Assembly: GCA_003281315.1 (NCBI GenBank)
Contig: QCCH01000001.1
Span: 236,486-300,485 of the forward strand
Length of the DNA: 64,000 nt
DNA from: Prochlorococcus sp. AG-347-K20
GTDB lineage: Bacteria; Cyanobacteriota; Cyanobacteriia; PCC-6307; Cyanobiaceae
Direction of reading: 5' to 3'
Shown here: in pieces, positions 1 through 9,121 of the stretch
How the letters are laid out: every line of letters starts with the position of its first letter
How positions within the stretch are numbered: the stretch's first letter is position 1
Notes under the pieces: generated by a model
The model's input: the letters and a program-made list of their open reading frames with translations, nothing else
Databases searched by the model: none
Told to the model about the DNA's origin: nothing
Position numbers and translations under genes: made by a program

Positions 1-1219
1 CAGGCCAAGAAGAACAAATATTAAAGATTTCAGAAGCTAATAAATTACAGTTCCTTATTGTCCAATTTGAAATTATATTTTCAAGGATCAAAAACGATTC
101 TGTTTCATATAGAGGAAGTAATTTCCCATCATAGTCAAGAGCTTCATTTTTAATAATTGGTTCAATAAACATTATTGATTCGTGTGATTCTCTATCTATC
201 TCTTCGCAACTTACCTCACTATATATAAAATCATTTATCGAAATAGATTCGCCTCCTTTTTTTAATCGAAAATAACTTTCTGTTATATTTGAAATTGTAT
301 TAACTTTAAGTTCTTTTATAAGAGAATTTAAATCATCTTTAAAATCTTTCTCCTTATAGTTTTCCTTAATATTTTTTACTAAACTATTTAACTCATCTAA
401 CATTTTGCAAATTAGTCGTGAAATGAATTCTTTCTTTATTCCAGAGAGAATTATTGATGAATTATTAAATTCAACCTGTAAGTTAGTTGAGCTATACCTT
501 TCTTTTAGTCTATCTAAAATCAAATTCCATATTTCTGCGGTGTTTTTATCTTTAATGAAAACAGTGTTCTTATTTTCTAGATTAATTTTATTTTCAGTGT
601 AAACTGCCTCTGTATAAAGTTCTAGTGAATTACCCCATAAAAAAATTAGAAAAGATTTTGCAGTAATAAGTTCTCTTAATCTTCCTTTTAAAATGAATTT
701 ATAAAATTCTGGTGTTGAATCAGAGTTGACATATTTAAATATATGATTAATTTCAGAATCAATTTGTTTAAGACCTGAAGTTAGAATTTTTTGACTAAAA
801 GAGAGAGGCCTATTTTTGTTTAATTGAACTCGGGAATTATTTTCAATATCAAATACCCTTCCTCCATTTAAAATGGTATCAATAGATTCACGAACTTTTT
901 CTGCACTGGGATTTAAAAGAAAACCTTCAGCATTTAACGATGGAGGGGTATTTGCCTCATAAACAAGTTCGCCAGAGAGAATTAGAAGAAACTTTGACTC
1001 ATCATATCTTTCTCTTAATTTTAATAATTCTAACCTTATAAGATCTTCTGATTGGAAATTAAGAACATTCCATATAACTAAATCTGGAGTTTTATCACCT
1101 GTTCCATTATTAAAATTAATTTCTAAATTTTGGTCTAGTGATGTTAACTTAAGCGATAAAGATTCTGCTATTAAGCTTGGAGCAATAATCAATATCGATT
1201 TTTTTGAAATTAATTCCAA
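1..1219 (-). CDS. DUF3685-like protein with response-regulator-like N-terminus (C-terminus off window edge)
   Basis: Manual minus-strand translation from TTG at 1219 (MELISKKSILIIAPSLIAESLSLKL...) is open to position 1. Absent from ORF track, probably because it runs off the edge. Confidence 0.65.
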   Translation of the reverse strand, partial: MELISKKSILIIAPSLIAESLSLKLTSLDQNLEINFNNGTGDKTPDLVIWNVLNFQSEDLIRLELLKLRERYDESKFLLILSGELVYEANTPPSLNAEGFLLNPSAEKVRESIDTILNGGRVFDIENNSRVQLNKNRPLSFSQKILTSGLKQIDSEINHIFKYVNSDSTPEFYKFILKGRLRELITAKSFLIFLWGNSLELYTEAVYTENKINLENKNTVFIKDKNTAEIWNLILDRLKERYSSTNLQVEFNNSSIILSGIKKEFISRLICKMLDELNSLVKNIKENYKEKDFKDDLNSLIKELKVNTISNITESYFRLKKGGESISINDFIYSEVSCEEIDRESHESIMFIEPIIKNEALDYDGKLLPLYETESFLILENIISNWTIRNCNLLASEIFNICSSWP

Positions 1220-1298
1220 GACTAGATTTCTTATCTCTTATACAAAATTAACTAACAATTACTGCAAACACCAGCCTTAAATCAATTTTTATACTCTT

Positions 1299-2066
1299 TT
1301 AAGCGTAGTAATTTGTTTTTAAATCAAAGTCATTTAATCTCTCTGCTGACAATACATTATTCGCTTCGTTTATCGTGAATTTATTTTCATATAGAGCTTT
1401 ACCTACTATAACTCCAAAGAGTCCAGAGTTTTCAAATTTTACTAACGATAATAAATCAGAAATTGAACCAACACCTCCTGAGGCTATTACTGGAATATCT
1501 GTAATTTCAAGTATGCTTTTTATGAATTCTTCATTTGTCCCTTCTAAAGTCCCATCTGTATTTATATCTGTAACAATAAAACTGCCAATTTTAAATGAAG
1601 AAAACTCCTTTACTAGATCTGTGGCAAAAATATTAGATTGCTCAAGCCACCCCCTTGTACTAACTTTTCCATCTTTTGCATCTATCCCAACAATTATCCT
1701 TCCAGGAAATTTATTTGATAAGTCTTTAACTAGTTCTTTATTTTCTATTGCAGAGGTTCCCATGATAACTCTCTCAATACCATAAGAAAATAATTGTTCT
1801 ATCCTTTCTTGAGACCTTATTCCCCCGCCTATTTGAATAGGTATGTTAACTGTTTTTGCAATCTTTTTTATTGATTTATCGTTTGTTGGGGATCCAGTTT
1901 TTGCAGCATCTAAATCAACTATATGTATATATTTTGCTCCTTCGCTTTCCCAAAATTTAGCTTGCTCATGAGGCTCTTTTGTGAAGTCTTTTCTTTTATT
2001 AAAGTCGCCTTTAAAAAGCCTTACACATTTACCATTCATTAAATCAATTGCTGGTATTAGGTCCAT
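1299..2066 (-). CDS. hisA: 1-(5-phosphoribosyl)-5-[(5-phosphoribosylamino)methylideneamino]imidazole-4-carboxamide isomerase
   Basis: MDLIPAIDLMNGKCVRL, IQIGGGIRS and IASGGVGS motifs, typical HisA length. Confidence 0.97.
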   Translation of the reverse strand: MDLIPAIDLMNGKCVRLFKGDFNKRKDFTKEPHEQAKFWESEGAKYIHIVDLDAAKTGSPTNDKSIKKIAKTVNIPIQIGGGIRSQERIEQLFSYGIERVIMGTSAIENKELVKDLSNKFPGRIIVGIDAKDGKVSTRGWLEQSNIFATDLVKEFSSFKIGSFIVTDINTDGTLEGTNEEFIKSILEITDIPVIASGGVGSISDLLSLVKFENSGLFGVIVGKALYENKFTINEANNVLSAERLNDFDLKTNYYA

Positions 2067-2158
2067 AGAATCATCCTTTTCATTAATTACTTATTAGTAG
2101 TACTATTCAATATGTAATTCTATTTAAGATTACTACTTCAGTTAAATATTTTTTGAAT

Positions 2159-3079
2159 ATGAAAATTCTTGTAATGGGTGGCACTAGATTTGTTGGAAAG
2201 TCTTTGGTTGAAAAGTTATTAAGTAAAAATTATGATATTGATATTTTCACAAGAGGTAATAAAAGTAATCCTGAAAAAACAAATTTAATTAAGGGTGATA
2301 GAAATAATTCAGGAGATATCGTCAAGCTAAGAAATGAAAAGTATGATGTTGTTTTTGATATTTCTGGACGAGAGTTAGAACAAACCAAACTTCTTATAGA
2401 AAATTTAGATAACTCTTTCCAGAGATATATATATGTAAGCTCTGCAGGTGTTTATAAAGATAATTGTGAACTACCTTTATCCGAAGTTGATCAAATTGAT
2501 CCAGAAAGTAGGCATAAAGGAAAGTTTGAGACAGAAAATTGGTTAAAAACCCAAAAAATCCCTTTTACAAGTTTTAGACCTACTTATATTTATGGACCAG
2601 GAAATTATAATAAAATTGAAAATTGGTTTTTTGAAAGGTTATTTACTAAAAAATCCATACCAATCCCTGGTGACGGTTCTTTAATTACTCAGCTAGGCCA
2701 TGTTTCGGATCTAACTGATGTAATGATTAGGTGCATAAATTTTGAAAATTCCAAAAATAATATTTACAATTGTTCAGGTGAAAAAGGAGTAACAATCAAA
2801 GGTTTAATTTATTTCTGTGCGAATGTTCTTGGATTAAACCAAAATGAGATTTCTTTAAGAACATTTGATTATCAAAAATTAGATCCTAAGTCTCGAAAGG
2901 GATTTCCAATTAGATTAAATCATTATCAGACTGATATCTCTAAGATAAAACGTGATTTAGAGTGGGCTCCAACTTTTGATTTACTTAATGGACTAAAAGA
3001 TAGTTTTGTGAATGATTTTAATAATAAAAAGAGTGAGGAGTTTGATGAAAATTCAGATAATATTCTTTTTAATTCTTAA
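2159..3079 (+). CDS. NAD-dependent epimerase/dehydratase family protein
   Basis: GGTRFVGKSLVEKL Rossmann motif. ATG at 2159 preferred over the track start at 2153. Confidence 0.85.
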   Translation: MKILVMGGTRFVGKSLVEKLLSKNYDIDIFTRGNKSNPEKTNLIKGDRNNSGDIVKLRNEKYDVVFDISGRELEQTKLLIENLDNSFQRYIYVSSAGVYKDNCELPLSEVDQIDPESRHKGKFETENWLKTQKIPFTSFRPTYIYGPGNYNKIENWFFERLFTKKSIPIPGDGSLITQLGHVSDLTDVMIRCINFENSKNNIYNCSGEKGVTIKGLIYFCANVLGLNQNEISLRTFDYQKLDPKSRKGFPIRLNHYQTDISKIKRDLEWAPTFDLLNGLKDSFVNDFNNKKSEEFDENSDNILFNS

Positions 3080-3592
3080 ATAGCCTAATAAAGTCACAAA
3101 AGTCAGGATAAATCCTGTCCAATAAAAAATTAAAGCCAAATTATTCAATAAGCTAATTTTTAATGGTGTAAAGAAAGTAATTACTGAAATAAAAAAGAAA
3201 AATGTTTTATATTTTCCTAACATTGATGCTGGTAAACCGTCTTTTGTAGAGTTCCTTAGGCTAGAGATAATTAATTCTCTAAATAAAATTAATGACAAAG
3301 ACCAGAAGGGTATAAAATTATTTTTACAAAGGAAGGTCAAAGGAATTAAATAAAATACTTTATCGCTTAAGGGATCAAGGATAGCTCCTAATCTGGTTTT
3401 AAGATTAAATTTCCTTGCAATTAACCCGTCAAAATAATCAGTTAAACCTCCAATAATAATCAATATAAAGACATAAAAAGGTCTGTTAATTTCTAAAAAA
3501 AGTATTAATGGAAATACAAGGAAAAGGCGAGATATCGATAATAAATTGGGAATATTCAATGCCAAATTTTTAGGATTTTTTCTTAATAACAA
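3053..3592 (-). CDS. pgsA: CDP-diacylglycerol--glycerol-3-phosphate 3-phosphatidyltransferase
   Basis: CDP-alcohol phosphotransferase motif DYFDGLIARKFNLKTRLGAILDPLSDK. Confidence 0.93.
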   Translation of the reverse strand: MLLRKNPKNLALNIPNLLSISRLFLVFPLILFLEINRPFYVFILIIIGGLTDYFDGLIARKFNLKTRLGAILDPLSDKVFYLIPLTFLCKNNFIPFWSLSLILFRELIISSLRNSTKDGLPASMLGKYKTFFFFISVITFFTPLKISLLNNLALIFYWTGFILTFVTLLGYLRIKKNII

Positions 3593-3776
3593 ATTAGTTT
3601 TTGTATATAAAAAATATATTACACTCTCAACAAGCTTAAATTTTTAGTAAAAATTTTAAATAGTTTTTGATGCTAGATTCTAAAATTTAATTTAATTCTG
3701 AATCCTAAAGATTATAAACTCAACTTCTCTTTATGAATGATGATGTTTTATATTACAAAATTATTTCTTATATCTA

Positions 3777-4388
3777 ATGCAGCCTCATAGCCTAAAGCTA
3801 TCTCCAGAATCTGATTTGATAAATTCAATTAAAGAATATTCTTTATCGAATAATTTATACGGGTATGTTTCTGGAGTGGTTGGTAATCTTAGAACAGTTT
3901 GTATTCAATGCCCAGGTAATCAAGAGATAAATAAATTTGAAGGAAATCTTGAGATAGTTTCTTTAAACGGACATTTTAATAAAGGAGATGTTCATTTACA
4001 TTTGAGTTTTGCAGATGAGGGATGTAATGTGTTTGGCGGGCATCTTGAGGAGGGATGTATTGTAAAAAAAGGTACTGATATATTATTACTTTCTTATGAA
4101 CAGAAAATTATTAATATCTCAAATCACGATTTAATCACTAATGAATCACGTGTAAAAGCATATATTTTAAAGGATTGTCCTTGGTCTAAAAGAGCAATTA
4201 GGTTGCTTAATTCTTTATCTATCCCTCATGAAGTTACTCTAATAGACAATGATGAGAGCTTTCAAAAAATTATGGCTCAAAGTAGCCATAATACTTTCCC
4301 TCAAATCTTTTTGGATAATAAATTTTTTGGAGGATATGATGAACTTTCAGAACAAGCAAAATTGGATAACTTAATTTCATTTAAGTAA
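3777..4388 (+). CDS. DUF296 (PPC/PCC) domain fused to C-terminal glutaredoxin domain
   Basis: N-terminal HLHLSFADEGCNVFGGHLEEGCIV is DUF296-like. C-terminal VKAYILKDCPWSKRAIRLL...TFPQIFLDNKFFGGYDEL is glutaredoxin-like. Confidence 0.85.
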   Translation: MQPHSLKLSPESDLINSIKEYSLSNNLYGYVSGVVGNLRTVCIQCPGNQEINKFEGNLEIVSLNGHFNKGDVHLHLSFADEGCNVFGGHLEEGCIVKKGTDILLLSYEQKIINISNHDLITNESRVKAYILKDCPWSKRAIRLLNSLSIPHEVTLIDNDESFQKIMAQSSHNTFPQIFLDNKFFGGYDELSEQAKLDNLISFK

Positions 4389-4398
4389 TCTAAATTTT

Positions 4399-4587
4399 TT
4401 AACTATCACGATTAGTAAGCTTTTCAGCAACTAATTCCTCCTCTAACTGCTTTATTAATCTTGATACAAGACTTTGAAATTCTGGCTGACAGCCTTTAAA
4501 TGCAGCTTTATGCCTTATTGGCTCATTTCTTGTTCTTAAATCAGTAAGCATTAATTGTAAAGCGTCAATTTTGGGATTTATTTTCAT
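4399..4587 (-). CDS. small conserved hypothetical protein
   Basis: 62 aa ORF in a non-overlapping gene slot. Confidence 0.6.
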   Translation of the reverse strand: MKINPKIDALQLMLTDLRTRNEPIRHKAAFKGCQPEFQSLVSRLIKQLEEELVAEKLTNRDS

Positions 4588-4613
4588 AGTTTTAATTTAT
4601 ATATTTACATCTT

Positions 4614-5273
4614 TTAAATCATTTGCATAGCTTTTTTAAAAGATATCTTTTTATTATCATTCGAACTTGTAACTTCTATTAATTTATTTATGGATTCTTT
4701 GTTTTTTAAAGAATTTATACAACATTGCGCAACTAATCTTCTTGGGATTGATCCATTAATTTGAGTATCCTCTTTTGAATAATTTATATTTTCTGATTTA
4801 ATATCTTCATTTTCCTTTAATCCTCCAGGTCTGATAATAGTCCATTCAAAATTTGAATTGCGTAGAATGTTTTCACCTAATTTCTTCCAAATAAGAATAA
4901 AACCAAATAAGTTTAATGGGTGAAATAATTTACCAGTACAAAGGGAACTTACTAAAATAACTCTTTTAATACCAACTCTTTTGCAACTCTCTAATTGCCT
5001 GTATACACCTAATGCATCAACCTTTGCAGGACCAGTTAAATCTAATGATGCTCTCGCTCCAGTCGCAATTATCAAAGCATCAATATCTTTTAAAGCTTCA
5101 TCAAGTTCTTCTTTTTTGTCTAATGAAACCCTAATTGTTTCTAAACGCTCTAGTCCTGCTGAGACTTTTGAATTCTTTCTGATGATTTGCCTTACTTTAT
5201 ATCCTTTCTTAACTGCTTCTTCTGAAATTCTATAACCTGTTTTCCCCGATGCACCAGTAATTGCTATTTTCAT
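4614..5273 (-). CDS. NAD(P)H-binding SDR-like protein (atypical SDR)
   Basis: MKIAITGASGKTGYRI dinucleotide-binding motif; WTIIRPGGL. Confidence 0.85.
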   Translation of the reverse strand: MKIAITGASGKTGYRISEEAVKKGYKVRQIIRKNSKVSAGLERLETIRVSLDKKEELDEALKDIDALIIATGARASLDLTGPAKVDALGVYRQLESCKRVGIKRVILVSSLCTGKLFHPLNLFGFILIWKKLGENILRNSNFEWTIIRPGGLKENEDIKSENINYSKEDTQINGSIPRRLVAQCCINSLKNKESINKLIEVTSSNDNKKISFKKAMQMI

Positions 5274-5308
5274 GATTAAAAAACTAATTTAAATATTATA
5301 TAAATTTC

Positions 5309-5962
5309 TTAGGGCTTTTTACATATAAATTTTTTTTTTCTTTTGGGATAAAGAGTGCAACATAAATAACATTTCGTTCCATCACAGCCTCTTGCTGTGC
5401 AGTATTCTCTGCCATAAAAGATTATTTGCAAATGTAAGGTATTCCAATCACTAACAGGAAATATTTTTTTTAGGTCTTTTTCTGTTTGTACTACGCTATC
5501 GCCATTTGATAGACCCCATCTTTGTGCCAACCTGTGTATGTGAGTATCGACTGGGAATGAGGGTATTTTAAACACTTGAGACATTACAACCGATGCTGTT
5601 TTATGACCTACCCCTGGAAGAGATTCAAGCTTCTCAAAAGAATCTGGGACCTTACTATTATGCTTCTCAATCAATAATTTAGATAAGTTATAGATGTTCT
5701 TTGATTTTTGATTAGATAGACCTAAAAATTTTATGTATTGGTAAATGCCATTAATACCTAGCTGCATCATCTTTTCTGGATTATCTGCAACTTTAAATAA
5801 GCTTTTTGTTAATTCATTAACTTTCTTATCTGTTGATTGAGCACTTAAAACTACGGCGACTAGAAGAGTATATGCATTTGTATGATCAAGGGGTATTGGA
5901 GGTGATGGATATAGCTTTTTGAGTTCCTTGAGTATTATTTCTGCTCTTTCAGACTTTCTCAT
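5309..5962 (-). CDS. nth: endonuclease III
   Basis: HhH motif LPGVGHKTASVV, PVDTHIHRLAQRWGL, C-terminal Cys cluster CTARGCDGTKCYLCC. Confidence 0.95.
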   Translation of the reverse strand: MRKSERAEIILKELKKLYPSPPIPLDHTNAYTLLVAVVLSAQSTDKKVNELTKSLFKVADNPEKMMQLGINGIYQYIKFLGLSNQKSKNIYNLSKLLIEKHNSKVPDSFEKLESLPGVGHKTASVVMSQVFKIPSFPVDTHIHRLAQRWGLSNGDSVVQTEKDLKKIFPVSDWNTLHLQIIFYGREYCTARGCDGTKCYLCCTLYPKRKKKFICKKP

Positions 5963-6039
5963 TAAATTTGAAAATTAAATGGTGTATAAAATTATACATG
6001 GGACATTTTAGGTGAATATTTTCTGCTAGTTTAATATAT

Positions 6040-7116
6040 TTGAATAAGAAGAATTTAGTGAAAAATGATGCGTTAATAATTGATGATTTGCATCATAAAT
6101 ATGATAAGCGAGAATGTTCAAATTGGATATTAAACGAAATTAACCTGAAAATTGAAAATGGAGAATTGTTAGGGTTGCTTGGTCCTTCTGGTTGCGGAAA
6201 AACTACTCTTTTAAGATTAATCGCGGGGTTCGAATCTCCCTCTAAAGGGAGGATTTCTCTAAATGATAAGGAAATTTCAAGTAGGGAAAAATTTCTTAGT
6301 CCTGAGAAAAGAAATATTGGTATGGTTTTTCAAGACTATGCACTTTTCCCTCACTTAAATGTTTTGGAAAATGTAATTTTTGGGTTGAAAAACAAAAAAG
6401 ACAGATCTAGAGTTGATTATTTATTGAATGTTGTTGGTCTTGATACCTTTGTTGAAAGGTACCCACATGAACTGTCTGGAGGCCAAAAACAAAGACTCGC
6501 AATTGCGAGAGCTCTTGCTCCAGGTACAAATTTTATTTTATTAGATGAACCTTTTTGTAGTCTTGATATGCATGTCAAACTAAAATTGAGAAGTGAACTC
6601 CCTAATATCCTAAAAGGTTGTAATGCAAGCGGATTGATGGTTACTCATGATCCGGAAGAAGCAATGTCAATTTGCGATAAGGTCGCTGTTATGAATGATG
6701 GGAAAATACATCAAATTGATACGCCAATTAACCTTCTAAATAATCCCAAGACCATATTTGTTAGTAGTTTTATTTTGGGTAATAATATTATTAATCTCAA
6801 AAAAAATGGTAATTCATATATTTCTTGTTTAGGTGAAATAAATTGTTCAGAGTATTTGAAAAATACAAGTATCAAAAGTATGTCAATTTCGCCTAAATTT
6901 ATTTCAATTAAAAGATCAGAATCTGGTGATGCGATTGTTATATCTAAAGAATTTCTTGGAGAATTTCTTATATATAAAGTATCTATTAATGGAAACATAT
7001 TGCGGGTTAGAACTGATATTAATAATCTTCTAAATAATGGTGATAAATGTTCTCTTTATATAAATAAAAATAGTTACTATTTTTTATATCCTGGAGCACA
7101 TAAGGTATATATATAA
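6040..7116 (+). CDS. ABC transporter ATP-binding protein, FutC/FbpC-like (possible iron(III) transport)
   Basis: Walker A GPSGCGKTT, signature LSGGQKQR, Walker B ILLDEPF, extended C-terminal region. Substrate inferred only. Confidence 0.8.
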   Translation: MNKKNLVKNDALIIDDLHHKYDKRECSNWILNEINLKIENGELLGLLGPSGCGKTTLLRLIAGFESPSKGRISLNDKEISSREKFLSPEKRNIGMVFQDYALFPHLNVLENVIFGLKNKKDRSRVDYLLNVVGLDTFVERYPHELSGGQKQRLAIARALAPGTNFILLDEPFCSLDMHVKLKLRSELPNILKGCNASGLMVTHDPEEAMSICDKVAVMNDGKIHQIDTPINLLNNPKTIFVSSFILGNNIINLKKNGNSYISCLGEINCSEYLKNTSIKSMSISPKFISIKRSESGDAIVISKEFLGEFLIYKVSINGNILRVRTDINNLLNNGDKCSLYINKNSYYFLYPGAHKVYI

Positions 7117-7256
7117 AATTTATTTATAGGCAATTACACTTGCCTCCCTTCCAATTAGAGCATTTTTTCTTTTTACATTTCTTTTTTTTACTTTTATATA
7201 TTTTTTTAGTTAATAGCAGTTCAGAAAAATTGTACTCTGAATTCATTTATAGTATT

Positions 7257-7275
7257 GCGAGTGATTTTCATTATC
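7257..7275 (-). promoter_or_regulatory. candidate Fur box upstream of ferritin
   Basis: Reverse strand GATAATGAAAATCACTCGC, 15/19 to GATAATGATAATCATTATC by hand count, about 80 bp upstream of the ferritin ORF. Confidence 0.5.
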
Positions 7276-7359
7276 ATATTATTTAATTTAATTTATAGGA
7301 TTTATTAATTACTAATTTATACAAAATGTTGTATTATTTATTTAGATACTTATTTGAAA

Positions 7360-7914
7360 ATGAATGAAAATAATTTAAAAACAAAGAAATTAATTAATTT
7401 TGGTCCATCTGGAAGAGCTGTCGCTCAACCTATAGACAATAGTTTATTGGATAATATTTTTGAACATCTAACAATGGAAAGATATGCCAATGTTCAATAT
7501 TTTTCTATTTATCTTTGGTTTCAAGAACGTGATTTAAATGGATTTGCCTCTCATTTTCTTAGTGAATCACAAGGTGAAATGGTACATGCTCAGAAATTTG
7601 CAGATTACTTAATCGCACGAGGACAAAGCGTAAAATTAGATGAAATTCCTGCACCCGTTCAAACATGGGATTCAATAGAGGAGCTGATTTCTTATTCTTT
7701 CAACATGGAGGCTGATTTAACTTCATCTCTTCAACAACTTTATTCCATATCAGAAAGAATTTCAGATACAAGAACTAACGTATTTTTAGATCCAATTATA
7801 GAGGCTCAAACGCAATCAGAAGATGAATTTGCCAACATACTGGGCAAAGTAAAGTTTGCTTCTAATCAACCTTCGGCAATCTTATTAATAGATAGTGATT
7901 TAAAGAAAAAATAA
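7360..7914 (+). CDS. ferritin
   Basis: MERYANVQYFSIYLWFQERDLNGFASHFLSESQGEMVHAQKFADYLIARG. ATG start at 7354 or 7360. Confidence 0.95.
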   Translation: MNENNLKTKKLINFGPSGRAVAQPIDNSLLDNIFEHLTMERYANVQYFSIYLWFQERDLNGFASHFLSESQGEMVHAQKFADYLIARGQSVKLDEIPAPVQTWDSIEELISYSFNMEADLTSSLQQLYSISERISDTRTNVFLDPIIEAQTQSEDEFANILGKVKFASNQPSAILLIDSDLKKK

Positions 7915-8229
7915 ATTACTTTCAAATTTATTTTCATTCAATGTCCTTTTAGTTATTTCAAAAAGTAAATTCGAAAAGTTGATTTTCTCGTTTTTTTTAT
8001 TTAAGATTTTTGCTATTTTATGAATCTCATTAACCCTTTTAAAAATATTTTTGTTTTCAGTAAGTAACCTTCCCTTCAATGATTTATTTTCTGTGGTTTT
8101 GTAGGATTGCTTGATATTTCTGAGTCTATTCGATAAAACATCAACTTCCATTAACAAGTTGTTAGTAAGTAATTGTGATTCCTTCATATTGTTATAGGGG
8201 AGATGTTTCAATAAAAGAAGGAGCAACAC
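7900..8229 (-). CDS. conserved hypothetical protein
   Basis: ORF between ferritin and the Crp regulator. Real start probably downstream (MKESQLLTNN). Confidence 0.5.
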   Translation of the reverse strand: MLLLLLLKHLPYNNMKESQLLTNNLLMEVDVLSNRLRNIKQSYKTTENKSLKGRLLTENKNIFKRVNEIHKIAKILNKKNEKINFSNLLFEITKRTLNENKFESNLFFL

Positions 8230-8779
8230 TTACTGTTTGGGTTCCAATAGGAGCTATTAATAACTCAGATGATCTTAATTTAGAAATTAATCTTGTTGAT
8301 GTTACTCGTGTAGAACCGATTAATTCACCAATCCTTTCATGAGTCAATCTAAAAGGCAACTCACACCATTGGCCACATCTTCTACCTAGACGATTTACTA
8401 GTATTGAAAACAACGCTTGTAATCGCTGTTCTGCATTTCCTAAGTGTCTAATTCTAAGAAGTTGCAACGTCCATTCATTTACTGCATCGAAACCGATATT
8501 CTCATCAATATTTACATTGCTGTGAAACGACAAATCTGTTAATGCTTCAACGCAGACCCCTTCACTACATAAAAGGTCCGTTCTTAATTGGTCTCCTGAT
8601 TGTAAAAATGCGAGTGTCATCCCTTCAGTTTCTTCACAAGGACAATAAACTCTTGCAATTCCACTCTCAACTTCTAAGCATGTTCCTTTTGGTCTTGATG
8701 AAGGATCTATTAATACGGATTGTCCAGTTATTATCCTTACCGATTTTGACGGAGATTCTCCATAGCTATGGAAATTCAT
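8192..8779 (-). CDS. Crp/Fnr-family transcriptional regulator
   Basis: cNMP-like domain plus HTH_Crp C-terminus (LTHERIGELIGSTRVTSTRLISKLR). ATG at 8779 (MNFHSYGESP) preferred because the 8812 start would code through a Fur-like palindrome. Confidence 0.85.
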   Translation of the reverse strand: MNFHSYGESPSKSVRIITGQSVLIDPSSRPKGTCLEVESGIARVYCPCEETEGMTLAFLQSGDQLRTDLLCSEGVCVEALTDLSFHSNVNIDENIGFDAVNEWTLQLLRIRHLGNAEQRLQALFSILVNRLGRRCGQWCELPFRLTHERIGELIGSTRVTSTRLISKLRSSELLIAPIGTQTVSVAPSFIETSPL

Positions 8780-8791
8780 TAATTTAAATTT

Positions 8792-8810
8792 GATAATGAG
8801 AATTATTATC
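8792..8810. promoter_or_regulatory. candidate Fur box
   Basis: GATAATGAGAATTATTATC, 17/19 to the classical Fur box, immediately upstream of the Crp-family gene. Confidence 0.7.
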
Positions 8811-8836
8811 AATTATGGACTAAAAAATTACTTATT

Positions 8837-8855
8837 GCAATAGATTCTCATTATC
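8837..8855 (-). promoter_or_regulatory. second, weaker Fur-like site
   Basis: Reverse strand GATAATGAGAATCTATTGC, 14/19 to the classical Fur box. Confidence 0.45.
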
Positions 8856-8932
8856 ATAACAATTCTGATGTTTTTCTTTACATAGTATTTAGGAATATAA
8901 TTTAGATAGAATTGTTAAACTTTGTATTCTAG

Positions 8933-9121
8933 ATGAGCGCAAATAGAGTTTGTTTTAATTGTGGAAGTTCTGCATTGGTCTCAGATCGATCTTTAGGAGG
9001 TAAGATTGTATGCTCTAAATGTGGATCTTCTTCATTTAAAAATAAATCCTCTTCATTTTTAAAAAGTAAAAAATTAGTATTTCTTGCTATCGCGATAGCT
9101 ATTTTTATAATTGTTATTTAG
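8933..9121 (+). CDS. small zinc-ribbon protein with C-terminal TM segment
   Basis: CFNCGSS...CSKCGSS plus hydrophobic C-terminus LVFLAIAIAIFIIVI. Confidence 0.7.
   Translation: MSANRVCFNCGSSALVSDRSLGGKIVCSKCGSSSFKNKSSSFLKSKKLVFLAIAIAIFIIVI

Noticed and set aside
1375-1785. 136-aa plus-strand ORF opposite hisA
   Set aside because: Antisense shadow of a confident conserved gene, no recognisable domain.
4981-5235. 84-aa plus-strand ORF opposite the SDR gene
   Set aside because: Antisense shadow ORF; the SDR frame has clear Rossmann motifs.
8542-8787. 81-aa plus-strand ORF opposite the Crp-family regulator
   Set aside because: Antisense shadow with no domain; overlaps the conserved frame.
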